A stretch of DNA of 64,000 nucleotides from JAFGMQ01 sp036733345 (GTDB lineage Bacteria; Desulfobacterota; DSM-4660; Desulfatiglandales; Desulfatiglandaceae), in assembly GCA_036733345.1 (NCBI GenBank), contig DAINAR010000010.1, positions 18,123-82,122 of the forward strand, given 5' to 3'. The notes below the pieces were generated by a model. That model ran no database searches and had not been told where the DNA came from. It saw only the letters and a list, made by a program, of their open reading frames with translations. A program made the translations under genes and the position numbers. Positions 37,238 through 45,716 of this stretch are shown here, piece after piece. Numbering within the stretch: the stretch's first letter is position 1; every line of letters begins with the position of its first letter.

Positions 37238-38530
37238 ATGAAGATAAAACCTGAACGAATCAGTAACCTAAGCCCGGAAAAATATGATGCAATCATGCAA
37301 AGATCGATGGAAGATGTCTCTTCTATCCTTGAAGACATGCGGAAAATTGTTGAAGATGTTAAAAATCGTGGCAATGCAGTTGCACTGGAACACTATCTTA
37401 AGCATAAAAATAATATCTCTCCGGCCGATCTTGAAGTAACCAAAGAGGAGATTAAAGAAGCTTACAGTATTGTTGATGCCAGGATTGTTGAGAGCCTCAA
37501 GGTAGCAGCCCGAAATATAACGAAATTTCACCGCGCTCAGCTGGAACGTGATATGTGGTCCATAGAAGTCAGTGATGGTATACTGGCCGGGCGCATCACA
37601 AGGGTCATGGATGTAGTAGGATGCTATATCCCCGGCGGAACTGCCTTTTATCCCAGCTCCATTCTTATGACAGTCCTTCCCGCTAAGGTTGCCGGTGTAC
37701 AACAGATAATTGCTGTCACTCCTCCGGGCAAAGGAATGGTTGCCAATCCAGCAACACTTGTAGCCGCCGATATTGCAGGATGCGACCGGATATTCAAGGT
37801 TGGAGGCCCATGGGGAGTCGCTGGACTTGCTTATGGGACGGAGACCATGCCAAGAGTACATAAGATTGTGGGTCCGGGAAATAAATACGTAACCGCCGCA
37901 AAAATGCTGGTATATGGCCAGGTGGACATAGATTCTCCTGCCGGCCCCAGTGAAGCACTTATACTGGCCGATCAGACCGGCGACCCTGAACTGATTGCAT
38001 TGGACTTCCTGTCACAGATAGAACATGATCCTGATTCTGCTGCCGTTCTGGTAACTGATTACGAAAAGCTGGCTTCCCGGGTATGTGATATCATCAATCG
38101 GGATTACGGCAGCCTGCCAAGAAAGGAAATCTTCGATTCTTCTTTATTCAAACATTCTCATGTCCTGATCGCCGACAGTATTGATCAGGCCATTGACTTT
38201 ACGAACGAATATGCTGCCGAACACCTTGAAATACTGACGGAGGACCCCTTTATTACACTGAATAAGATCAAGCACGCAGGATCAATTTTTATGGGTCCCT
38301 ATGCACCGGTTCCTGTCGGCGATTATGCCTCGGGTACCAACCATGTCCTCCCAACCGGTCAGTGCGCCCGAATGTTTTCCGGATTGTCTGTAGATGATTT
38401 TATAAAGAAGCCCACATTCCAGTATCTGAGCAAAAAAGGACTGGCTGATTTAAAAGATGTTGTTGTCACATTGGCTGAAGCTGAAGGCCTGCCTATTCAC
38501 GCGAAAGCAGTTAAAGCAAGATTTATGTAA
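37238..38530 (+). CDS. hisD: Histidinol dehydrogenase
   Basis: The 430-aa enzyme oxidises L-histidinol to L-histidine with 2 NAD+, the last two steps of histidine synthesis. Family motifs are clear: VGCYIPGGTAFYPSS, GPGNKYVTAAK, DIDSPAGPSE, the FLSQIEHDP zinc-ligand region and the C-terminal EHLEI and GDYASGTNHVLPT segments. AAGGAG lies about 12 nt upstream of the ATG. It is separated from other his genes, is divergent from uvrC and is followed by the gcvH-like gene at 81 nt. Confidence 0.96.
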   Translation: MKIKPERISNLSPEKYDAIMQRSMEDVSSILEDMRKIVEDVKNRGNAVALEHYLKHKNNISPADLEVTKEEIKEAYSIVDARIVESLKVAARNITKFHRAQLERDMWSIEVSDGILAGRITRVMDVVGCYIPGGTAFYPSSILMTVLPAKVAGVQQIIAVTPPGKGMVANPATLVAADIAGCDRIFKVGGPWGVAGLAYGTETMPRVHKIVGPGNKYVTAAKMLVYGQVDIDSPAGPSEALILADQTGDPELIALDFLSQIEHDPDSAAVLVTDYEKLASRVCDIINRDYGSLPRKEIFDSSLFKHSHVLIADSIDQAIDFTNEYAAEHLEILTEDPFITLNKIKHAGSIFMGPYAPVPVGDYASGTNHVLPTGQCARMFSGLSVDDFIKKPTFQYLSKKGLADLKDVVVTLAEAEGLPIHAKAVKARFM

Positions 38531-38611
38531 ATTTCGGCTTGATTCCCGAAATAATTACTGGTAAAGAATAATAAAAATTTTTACCCTAAACAGAAAAGGA
38601 GGATAAAGGAA

Positions 38612-39061
38612 ATGGCTACCATTCTTGGATACGACATGCCAGATGAACTTTATTATCATAAGGACCATAGCTGGGCTCGAGTCGAAGGAACAAGGGTTAC
38701 AGTGGGTATGCATGATATGTTTCAGAAGGAATCGGGAGATATTGTATTTGTTGATCTCCCGGAAGAAGAAGATGAAGTTGAGCAGGGAGAGGTTTGCGGT
38801 AAAATCCAGTCCAGAAAGTGGATTGGCAAACTGGTCGCCCCGGTATCCGGAGAAATTGTTGAAATAAACGAGGATCTGGAAGACGATACAAGTCTGATCA
38901 ATACGGATCCTTACGGTGAAGGTTGGATTCTTGTGATTGAAGCCTCAAATCTGGATGAAGATCTGGGAAGTCTCTATCACGGCGAGTCTGTTGTTGGTTT
39001 TATTGAAGAAGAAGTAAAAATTGCCGAAGCAGAGAAGGCTAAGGCTGAGGCAGGTAATTAG
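38612..39061 (+). CDS. Glycine cleavage system H-like lipoyl carrier protein
   Basis: The 149-aa protein matches GcvH: YYHKDHSWARVEG near the N-terminus, VGMHDMFQKESGDIVFVDLP, then the lipoyl hairpin with APVSGEIVEIN. The residue aligned with the lipoylated Lys is K in QSRKWIGKLV (about residue 69), in place of the usual ESVKAASDLY, so the loop is atypical. It is about 20 residues longer than ordinary H proteins, through an Ala/Glu/Lys-rich tail. A strong AAAGGAGG site precedes it. The next genes are a lipoate ligase (15 nt away) and a radical SAM protein, suggesting a dedicated lipoylation unit. No gcvT or gcvP is present. Confidence 0.88.
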   Translation: MATILGYDMPDELYYHKDHSWARVEGTRVTVGMHDMFQKESGDIVFVDLPEEEDEVEQGEVCGKIQSRKWIGKLVAPVSGEIVEINEDLEDDTSLINTDPYGEGWILVIEASNLDEDLGSLYHGESVVGFIEEEVKIAEAEKAKAEAGN

Positions 39062-39076
39062 TAAGTATTAACCAGT

Positions 39077-40144
39077 ATGGCTGTTTATTGGCGTCTTTTT
39101 AAAAATCTGGAAAGGTCTGTATCCACCGCTGAAGGACTGGCGGTGGATGACACCTTGCCCCTGGCAGTTGCACATAACCAGTCCCCTCCAATTTTAAATC
39201 TGTACACCTTTATACCTTCTGCAATTGTAGGCAAATATCAGGATATTGAAGCAGCGCTCAAACTTGAAAGGTGCCGTGCAAGAGGAATCGAGTATAACCG
39301 AAGGAGTACAGGAGGAGGGACTGTGATTATGGGGCCTGCGGTTATTTCACTCGGTCTTGGTATCAATGTGGACTATCCGGGTATGAAAAGGGGTATTGGT
39401 GGCATATTTGAGTCTATGAGTCAGGCCTTAAAAAGGGCATTAAATAGCCTCGGCATAAAGGCATATTTTCAGCCGAAAAATGACCTGGAGGTTAACGGCA
39501 AAAAAATTGCCGGTCTTTCGGCCTCTTCCGAAACGGGAACAAGCCTCCTGTTTCATACAAGCCTTTTGGTGGATTTTGATATCGGTTTGATGACCGATAT
39601 TATGAATACACCATTAATCAAAATCCGGGACAAGGGATATAACTGCTTCAGTCAGCGCATGACCACTATAATGCATGAATTGGGGCGAAATGTTTCGGTA
39701 GGGGATGTAATGAATGCCATTTCAAGGGGATTTGAAGAGGAATTTAATATTCTTTTCAAGGAAGATTCCCCGGATGAATGGGAAATAAATTCAATTAACC
39801 GTCTTATAAGTGAAAGATATACCACCGATGAATGGATCTTCTCTCATAAGCATCCAAGATCCAGGATGGGTATCGGGCAATTGAAAACCAGGGCCGGCCT
39901 TCTTGAGATATACCTTATGCTTGCCGGGGCTTCCATTGAAAGTGTCATAATTACTGGGGACTTCTTTTCCACTACAGAAGATATACACAGACTGGAAAAT
40001 GCCCTGAAGTGGACATCATCCCGCAGGGAGAGTATAGAAAAAAATCTTTACTCCGTCTGGCGTGATGATATTATTTATAATCTGGATGTGCCGACCCTGA
40101 CTGATGCCATTCTTAAGGCCAAGGAAAATCAGATGAGGCTGTAG
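39077..40144 (+). CDS. Lipoate--protein ligase A family protein
   Basis: The 355-aa protein has the BPL/LPL catalytic fold. RRSTGGGTVIMGP (about residues 75-87) is the lipoyl-AMP binding loop, KNDLEVNGKKIAGLSAS holds the catalytic Lys, and LLFHTSLLVDFD follows. A C-terminal region (about 250-355) resembles the accessory domain of LplA. It would attach lipoate or octanoate to the adjacent GcvH-like carrier. The start ATG 39077 follows the carrier stop by 15 nt with a weak ribosome site, so translational coupling is likely. Confidence 0.88.
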   Translation: MAVYWRLFKNLERSVSTAEGLAVDDTLPLAVAHNQSPPILNLYTFIPSAIVGKYQDIEAALKLERCRARGIEYNRRSTGGGTVIMGPAVISLGLGINVDYPGMKRGIGGIFESMSQALKRALNSLGIKAYFQPKNDLEVNGKKIAGLSASSETGTSLLFHTSLLVDFDIGLMTDIMNTPLIKIRDKGYNCFSQRMTTIMHELGRNVSVGDVMNAISRGFEEEFNILFKEDSPDEWEINSINRLISERYTTDEWIFSHKHPRSRMGIGQLKTRAGLLEIYLMLAGASIESVIITGDFFSTTEDIHRLENALKWTSSRRESIEKNLYSVWRDDIIYNLDVPTLTDAILKAKENQMRL

Positions 40145-40601
40145 AAGCCAGCTGAATACTGGTATTCAGTATTAATCCTGACAGGACCAAATGGTTTGTC
40201 ATTTCAAACCGTGCGCTTTGCTGGACGGGTAATCTTAACTAATTAATATGTCCCGCCACAAACACCGAAGTATATAAGCACTCGAAATGGCAGATTTGGC
40301 TGAAAACAGTTTTTTACTGATTTATTATTGACGAAGTCGCAAAAAGTCATAAATTGTTTTTTTCGTCACCCCGGCGAAAGCCGGGGTCCGGTAATTTCAG
40401 TCACTTATAGAATCCGGGCCCGAACAGAAATCCGGGACAGGCTGGAGTTTACCCGCCAATGTTTATGGCGGGTTTACCCGCCAATGTTTATGGCGGATTT
40501 ATCCCGCACTTGACTCAGGGCCGGAATAACGATTGTTGAACTTTTTACGAGTCTGTTATTATTAAATAATCACCTTTTTTAATATTTATAAAGAATTGAG
40601 A
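40145..40601. other. Intergenic region with hairpin and repeat
   Basis: A short stem-loop (AATACTG/CAGTATT near 40155) follows the ligase gene. Most of the remaining sequence is the second copy of a dispersed repeat (40325-40555). No gene was seen. Confidence 0.5.
40325..40555. repeat. Dispersed repeat, copy 2 (MITE-like), with internal 25-bp tandem duplication
   Basis: The core 40340-40385 matches 1864-1910 with few changes. The left edge (AAGTCGCAAAAAGTC) and the inverse of the right edge (ACTTTTTACGAGTC) are imperfect terminal inverted repeats. A 25-nt unit (ACCCGCCAATGTTTATGGCG plus GGTTT) occurs twice in tandem at 40451-40497, each able to form a CCGCCA/TGGCGG hairpin. No coding potential was seen. 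Confidence 0.65.
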
Positions 40602-41639
40602 ATGAAAAAAGAACAAAGTCCCGAATATGTAAAAATGAGTCATGCTACAGGCATATCTCTCGGATTAATAAGGGGAAGGATGTACAGAGGTGCTGTCAAC
40701 AAATGCGTTAACCTTCTGGTTCATTACCCTGAAGGCTGTTCGGCCAATTGCGCCTATTGCGGACTGGCAAAAAAGCGTCCCGGAGAATACGTGGAAAAAA
40801 GCTTTATCCACGTGGAGTGGCCTGTATTCCATATAGATGAAGTTATCGATGCTATAAATAATGCCCCTTCATATGTCAAAAGAACCTGTGTTTCAATGAT
40901 AACAAACGGAAAATGCCGGCTTCACACACTGGAAATAACAAAAAATCTGAAAGAAAAAACAAGTCTTCCCATATCCCTTTTAATCAGTCCCACTATCCTG
41001 GATAAAGAGGATCTTGTTCAGATGAAAGAATTTGGTGCGGATAAGATTGGAGTCGCAATTGACCTCGCCACGCCTGCTTTATTTGACAAATTCCGTGGCA
41101 CAGGTGTTTCAGGACCGCACAGGTGGAAAAAATACTGGGAAATTATGGAGACTGCCCTCGATATCTTCGGGCCTCTTAATGTTGGCGCCCATCTGATGGT
41201 GGGAATGGGAGAAACTGAGAACGAGATGGCTGCAATTATGAACCAGCTATGGGGCATGGGTGTGGCCAATCACCTTTTTTCCTTTTTTGCCGAAGAAGGC
41301 TCAAGATTGTCTGATAGGGCACAACCTCCCTGGCCTACATATCTCAGGGTGCAAATGGCCAGATACCTTATTGAAGAGGGAATCAGCAGTTACGAAAATA
41401 TGGCCTTTGATTCACAAGGTCACATAATTGATTTTGGTATTACTCCAGGCCAGCTGGATGATGTTATCAAGCTGGGGATACCTTTCATGACTACCGGCTG
41501 CCTTGGGCCTGATGGCCAGGTGGCATGCAACAGGCCATTCGGAAATTGCATGCCGGATGTTAATCAGTGGAACTATCCTTACCTTCCCAATGATGAGGAA
41601 ATTTCTCTGATCAGCCAGAATCTGTTTAGGATCGAATAA
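40602..41639 (+). CDS. Radical SAM protein, possibly LipS-type lipoyl synthase component
   Basis: The 345-aa protein (ATG 40602) has the radical SAM cluster motif CSANCAYC (CX3CX2C, about residues 47-54) in a biotin-synthase-like barrel. A C-terminal cysteine group GCLGPDGQVACNRPFGNC could hold an auxiliary cluster. It lies 457 nt after a lipoate ligase and a GcvH-like carrier. Canonical LipA has a CX4CX5C auxiliary motif, which is not seen. The context suggests sulfur insertion into octanoyl groups by a LipS1/LipS2-like enzyme, but those act as a pair and only one gene is visible here. The radical SAM call is firm; the lipoyl role is inference. Confidence 0.8.
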   Translation: MKKEQSPEYVKMSHATGISLGLIRGRMYRGAVNKCVNLLVHYPEGCSANCAYCGLAKKRPGEYVEKSFIHVEWPVFHIDEVIDAINNAPSYVKRTCVSMITNGKCRLHTLEITKNLKEKTSLPISLLISPTILDKEDLVQMKEFGADKIGVAIDLATPALFDKFRGTGVSGPHRWKKYWEIMETALDIFGPLNVGAHLMVGMGETENEMAAIMNQLWGMGVANHLFSFFAEEGSRLSDRAQPPWPTYLRVQMARYLIEEGISSYENMAFDSQGHIIDFGITPGQLDDVIKLGIPFMTTGCLGPDGQVACNRPFGNCMPDVNQWNYPYLPNDEEISLISQNLFRIE

Positions 41640-41675
41640 TTCAAAAGACTTCACAAGATATTACTTATAAATACT

Positions 41676-41704
41676 TTGACATAATTTTTTTTAAATGTTA
41701 GACA
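41676..41704 (+). promoter_or_regulatory. Candidate promoter for the tRNA-Lys/tRNA-Glu unit
   Basis: TTGACA at 41676-41681 is followed, after exactly 17 nt, by TAGACA at 41699-41704. The transcript would begin about 7 nt before the tRNA-Lys gene. Confidence 0.5.
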
Positions 41705-41717
41705 GTAAGTTTCGGTC

Positions 41718-41794
41718 GGGCCGTTAGCTCAGTTTGGTAGAGCAGCGGACTTTTAATCCGTTGGTCGTGAGTTCGATTCTCGCACGGCCCACCA
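41718..41794 (+). tRNA. tRNA-Lys (anticodon TTT), CCA encoded
   Basis: Acceptor GGGCCGT pairs with ACGGCCC. The D arm is GCTC/GAGC, the anticodon loop CTTTTAA gives TTT, and the T arm has the TTCGATT loop. The 3' CCA is encoded. Confidence 0.97.
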
Positions 41795-41901
41795 GCACAA
41801 TTCATTAATAGAGGGCCCATCTGAGGCGAATGCCTCGGCGGTGGACAACCATTCTGCTATTAGGTATAAAATTTCCAGATACCACTGGAAATTCCGATAG
41901 C

Positions 41902-41979
41902 GTCCCCATCGTCTAGCCCGGTCCAGGACACTGGCCTTTCACGCCGGCGACAGGGGTTCAAATCCCCTTGGGGACGCCA
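41902..41979 (+). tRNA. tRNA-Glu (anticodon TTC), CCA encoded; island insertion site
   Basis: Acceptor GTCCCCA pairs with TGGGGAC, the anticodon loop CTTTCAC gives TTC, and the T loop is TTCAAAT. CCA is encoded. It is 107 nt after tRNA-Lys and probably in the same transcript. The last 43 nt (41937-41979) recur exactly at 54592-54634, which marks this gene as the attachment site of the island to its right. Confidence 0.97.
41937..41979 (+). repeat. attL (43-bp direct repeat, left copy)
   Basis: It runs from the anticodon-loop TTTCACGCC to the encoded CCA of tRNA-Glu and is identical to 54592-54634. Confidence 0.9.
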
Positions 41980-41991
41980 TTTTATATGTTT

Positions 41992-42025
41992 AAGGGCGGC
42001 TTTTTTTAGCCGCCCTTTTTTTTTG
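41992..42025 (+). terminator. Intrinsic terminator after tRNA-Glu
   Basis: AAGGGCGGCT and AGCCGCCCTT form a 10-bp stem around a T6 loop, followed by a long T run. It lies inside the island, so the island brings its own terminator for the tRNA transcript. The chromosomal one is probably at 54646-54678. Confidence 0.9.
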
Positions 42026-42227
42026 TGTTTTGTTGTGTGGTCAGGGCTGTTTCCTGTTTATTTGGTTTAAATTCAATTGATTACGGTTTTATGTGTGTAG
42101 TGTGTTAGGCGCCTTTTTGGTGCCTATTTTTTTGTTTTGCTGATTTGTTTTTTTGGTGTAGGGGTCAAGATTCAGGGTAACACTTTTTTTCTTTGCTGAA
42201 GGTTTTTTTTGGTTTATTATGTTTTTT

Positions 42228-42605
42228 ATGGAGTCGAAGTTGACGATTCGAGAGAAGTTGATGTTGCTTGAGATGGCGGCTTTTGGCAAAAATGTTTCCG
42301 CTGTCTGTAGGTATATGGGAGTTAGTCGGAAAACGTATTACCAGATCAAGAAGGCTTATGAGGATTGCGGGGTTGAGGGTTTGGCCCCAAAACTCCATAG
42401 TTCTCAGAACTTCAAAAACCGTGTATCTGATGATGTTGAAGATGCGGTTTTGCGTTTATTCAGAAAGAATCCTGGTTTTGGAAAAAAGAAAATCAGCCGC
42501 ACCCTAAAAGAACAAGGCACCCAGATCTCACCAAACACAGTAAAGGCAGTATTGAAACGCAATGATCTGGGCAGCATTAAATATCGGAAGCCACGCTCAG
42601 CCTAA
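42228..42605 (+). pseudogene. Helix-turn-helix N-terminal part of an IS481/IS3-type transposase
   Basis: The 125-aa product (from ATG 42228; another ATG three codons earlier) has an HTH (MLLEMAAFGKNVSAVCRYMGVSRKTYYQIKKAY). A second HTH-like region follows (FRKNPGFGKKKISRTLKEQG.QISPNTVKAVLKR). This is how transposases of the IS481 type begin, but the frame stops just where the DDE integrase core should start. It is therefore most likely a truncated transposase left at the edge of the island. No ribosome site and no terminal repeats were found. Confidence 0.65.
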
Positions 42606-42845
42606 AGGTTCTTTTCTTTGGAATATGTCGAGCTGTTTCGGCTTCCTTTCTTCCTTTAATCTGCTCAGCTCTTTTTCGATTTTCCTTTTATACGTGGCGA
42701 TAAAAATCTTTGCAAGATGCTTCGCCATCAAATCCCTCACCTCTAACGGATTCTCATAATCAATCCCAGCACCAACCATTTTCTCTGCGCCTGAATCAGC
42801 CAAACAACACTTTCCAGGATTAAAAAAATCAGCAAAATCAGACAT
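42597..42845 (-). CDS. 82-aa protein of unknown function near attL
   Basis: The minus-strand start at 42845 has an excellent AGGAGGT site 8 nt upstream, so translation is likely. The protein starts MSDFADFFNPGKCC and contains a Lys/Glu-rich helical tail (about 48-82). It has no membrane segment. Its 3' end overlaps the transposase remnant by 9 nt (convergent). No family was recognised. Size and position would suit an antitoxin or a small regulator, but nothing specific supports either. Confidence 0.6.
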   Translation of the reverse strand: MSDFADFFNPGKCCLADSGAEKMVGAGIDYENPLEVRDLMAKHLAKIFIATYKRKIEKELSRLKEERKPKQLDIFQRKEPLG

Positions 42846-43290
42846 ATTTCTCCACCTCCTATCAAAAAAATTTTTAGGTATTGGAACCAGTTTTAGTTAC
42901 ATTTCGAATTGCGGCAAACTCGCAACCGAACTATAGACAGACTTCATAAAAAACCATCAGGACAAAATATTTTATGAATAGGACAAGTATTCTCATGCCT
43001 ATATTCCTTATCTACACAGCCCTCACACCAAACATTTTCATACTATTTAAAGCACATATTTTACCAGAAATATTGCATAGGTTGAAGTTCGGCTCCCGCT
43101 ACCCTCATCTTTTAATAATAACAATTTCATTTGGTTATAGTCAGAAATTTATTTGGTAAACATTATTTTATGGCTCTTTCCTCATTGGTATGTTAAGGAA
43201 TTAATACAAAATTATCATTAATTTGCATTAATACTTAATGCATTAGGCACGATCAGACGTCTTTATCTCTATGGCCATTTAAGGAAGTTT
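42846..43290. other. Upstream region of hsdRMS
   Basis: About 445 AT-rich bases. A 61-codon plus-strand frame (42974-43159) has no ribosome site and was not accepted. A palindrome at 43225-43241 is a possible operator. Confidence 0.45.
43225..43245. promoter_or_regulatory. Possible operator upstream of hsdR
   Basis: GCATTAA-TAC-TTAATGC is a perfect inverted repeat and overlaps a second perfect palindrome TAATGCATTA. It lies 45-66 nt before the hsdR start, where a repressor such as the island's XRE protein could act. The protein link is conjecture. Confidence 0.4.
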
Positions 43291-45678
43291 ATGACAGGTT
43301 TAACTGAAGCCGATACCTGCCGAAAGTTCGTCCTGCCGAAACTCGTTGACGCAGGGTGGGACACAGAACCCCATTCCTTCACGGAACAGCGCACCTTTAC
43401 TGATGGCCGTATCATTGTGTCCGGGGGCAAAGTCCGCCGTGGCAAGCAGAAGCGTGCCGATTACCTCCTCCGCTACACCCGTGATTTTCCCATTGCCGTA
43501 GTCGAGGCAAAAGCCAACTATAGATCAGCCGGGGATGGCCTCCAGCAGGCCAAGGAATACGCTCAGATACTGGGCCTGAACTTTGCTTATGCCACCAACG
43601 GCAAAGAAATCATTGAGGTTGATTTCCTTACTGGCAAGGAAAAGAAACTTGACGCATTTCCAAGCCCTGTCGACCTGTGGACTCGTCAGCGTAGCAGTCA
43701 AGGATTGAACGATATACAGGCGGAAAGGCTCCTAACGGCCTCTTATCTGGAAGCTAATCGTAGACCTCGCTACTACCAGGAAATAGCCATCAACCGCGTG
43801 GTGCAGGCGATTGTCCAGGGCAAAAAGCGAGTCCTGCTCACCATGGCGACCGGAACCGGCAAGACGCTGGTGGCTTTTCAAATCTGCTGGAAACTGTGGT
43901 CCAGCCGATGGAATCAGAACGGGGAATACCGGCGTCCGAAGATCCTTTATCTGGCTGATAGGAGCGTTCTGGTCGATGATCCCAAGGACAAGACCTTTAC
44001 ACCGTTTGGCGAGGCCCGCCACAAGATCGAAAACGGCGAAGTGGTCAAAAGCCGTGAGATGTATTTTGCTCTGTATCAGTCCTTGGCAAGGGACGAACGC
44101 CGTCCTGGTCTGTATCGTGAGTATGCCCCCGACTTTTTCGACCTGATTATCGTAGACGAATGCCACCGTGGCAGCGCCAGTGATGAAAGCAACTGGCGTG
44201 AGATCCTTGAATACTTTGAGCCTGCTCACCAGTTGGGGATGACAGCAACTCCTCTGCGTCAGGATAACCGCGACACTTATAAGTACTTCGGCAACCCGAT
44301 TTATACATACAGCCTGCGGGACGGAATTGCTGATGGGTTTCTGGCTCCGTACCGGGTGCACCGCGTGGTGACCACTGTGGATGCTGCTGGATGGAGGCCC
44401 AGTAAAGGTGAGTTAGACCGCTACGGGCGTGAAATCCCAGATGAGGAGTACCAGACCAAGGACTTCGAGCGGATCGTGGCGCTTAGGGTGCGTACGGAAA
44501 CCATATCCAAGCACATTACCAGCTTTCTTAAAAAGTCCGGCGACCGCTTTGGAAAGACGCTGGTGTTCTGTGTTGACCAGGAGCACGCTGATGAAATGCG
44601 CCGTGCGTTGAACAACCTGAACGCGGACCTTGCCAAGGACAACCCGGATTATGTGTGCCGGGTGACGGCGGATGAGGGCAACATCGGTCGGGGGCATTTG
44701 AGCCGTTTCCAGGAGTTGGAGACGCTGACCCCTGCCATCCTCACATCGTCCAAACTGCTCACAACGGGCGTGGATGCGCCCATGGTAAAGAATGTGGCGT
44801 TGGTCCGGGTGGTTGGCTCTATGACTGAGTTCAAACAAATCATCGGCCGTGGCACTCGCGTCCGGGACGATTACGGAAAATATTTCTTCAACATTCTTGA
44901 CTATACTGGTACGGCGACCCGGCATTTTGCGGACTCGGACTTTGACGGCGATCCGGCTCTGGTGACGGAAGAAACTATTGATGAGCATGGTGAGACCACG
45001 GAGGTCGAGGTGGTCCAGCCTGAAGAGCCCACGGAAACGATTGAAACGGACCTCGGATCCATCGTGGACCAACCACAGATCGCAGACCCACCCGGCGAAG
45101 ATTACCGAAGAAAGTTCTATGTGGATACTGGCTCCGTTGAAATCGCTGCCCAGCTTGTATATGAACTCGACGCTGACGGCAAACAGTTGCGAGTCGTCAA
45201 ATACGCGGATTACACGGCGGAAAAGGTTCGGACGCTTTACCCAACGGCTGCGGAACTTCGCCAGCACTGGGCTAATCCTTTTGACAGAAAGGAAATTATA
45301 GAGGGGCTGGCAGAGCGGGGCATTGAGTTTGATGAACTCATGAAGCAGACGGGCAAGCCTGAAGCAGATCCCTTTGACCTGCTGTGCCATGTGGCCTTCA
45401 ATGCACCGCTTCGTACCAGGCGGGAAAGGGCAGATCGGTTGCGAAAGGACCGTAAGGACTTTTTTGATAAGTACGGTCCGGAAGCCCGTGCCGTGCTGGA
45501 GGACCTACTCGACAAATACACGGAATATGGCGTTGCCGAGTTTACCTTGCCGGATGTCTTGAAAGGGCCTCCCATATCAAACCGTGGTAATGTCGGGGAA
45601 ATTATTCAACTGTTTGGTGGGCCTGAAATCCTTCGGGATGCGGTGGCCGAACTCCAACAGGAACTCTATGCGGCGTAA
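43291..45678 (+). CDS. hsdR: Type I restriction endonuclease R subunit
   Basis: The 795-aa protein is the motor/nuclease of a type I restriction system. The N-terminal nuclease domain has ADYLLRYTRDFPIAVVEAKA with the PD-ExK residues. SF2 helicase motifs follow: Walker A MATGTGKT (about residue 187), DECHRGSA, GMTATPLR and QIIGRGTR. The C-terminus (about 640-795) matches the EcoEI-type tail that binds the methylase. GC is higher than in chromosomal neighbours. It is the first gene of hsdR-hsdM-hsdS, with hsdM 38 nt downstream. Confidence 0.95.
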   Translation: MTGLTEADTCRKFVLPKLVDAGWDTEPHSFTEQRTFTDGRIIVSGGKVRRGKQKRADYLLRYTRDFPIAVVEAKANYRSAGDGLQQAKEYAQILGLNFAYATNGKEIIEVDFLTGKEKKLDAFPSPVDLWTRQRSSQGLNDIQAERLLTASYLEANRRPRYYQEIAINRVVQAIVQGKKRVLLTMATGTGKTLVAFQICWKLWSSRWNQNGEYRRPKILYLADRSVLVDDPKDKTFTPFGEARHKIENGEVVKSREMYFALYQSLARDERRPGLYREYAPDFFDLIIVDECHRGSASDESNWREILEYFEPAHQLGMTATPLRQDNRDTYKYFGNPIYTYSLRDGIADGFLAPYRVHRVVTTVDAAGWRPSKGELDRYGREIPDEEYQTKDFERIVALRVRTETISKHITSFLKKSGDRFGKTLVFCVDQEHADEMRRALNNLNADLAKDNPDYVCRVTADEGNIGRGHLSRFQELETLTPAILTSSKLLTTGVDAPMVKNVALVRVVGSMTEFKQIIGRGTRVRDDYGKYFFNILDYTGTATRHFADSDFDGDPALVTEETIDEHGETTEVEVVQPEEPTETIETDLGSIVDQPQIADPPGEDYRRKFYVDTGSVEIAAQLVYELDADGKQLRVVKYADYTAEKVRTLYPTAAELRQHWANPFDRKEIIEGLAERGIEFDELMKQTGKPEADPFDLLCHVAFNAPLRTRRERADRLRKDRKDFFDKYGPEARAVLEDLLDKYTEYGVAEFTLPDVLKGPPISNRGNVGEIIQLFGGPEILRDAVAELQQELYAA

Positions 45679-45716
45679 GAAATGACTGTTGACCGAACCA
45701 GGAGCAAGATCAGGGA

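Noticed and set aside
41795..41901. Small RNA between the two tRNA genes
   Set aside because: A 9-bp hairpin (AATTTCCAG/CTGGAAATT) exists, but it fits a processed spacer in a tRNA transcript, and no independent promoter was seen.
42228..42605. Intact transposase or integrase of the island
   Set aside because: The frame stops before the DDE core and has no terminal repeats, so it is a remnant and not the enzyme that inserted the island.
42974..43159. 61-codon plus-strand frame before hsdR
   Set aside because: Hydrophobic, AT-driven composition with no ribosome site and no link to neighbours.
44413..45390. 325-codon minus-strand frame inside hsdR
   Set aside because: It is antisense to a well-supported gene with all helicase motifs. 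Long shadow frames are expected in GC-richer coding DNA, and the translation shows no family.
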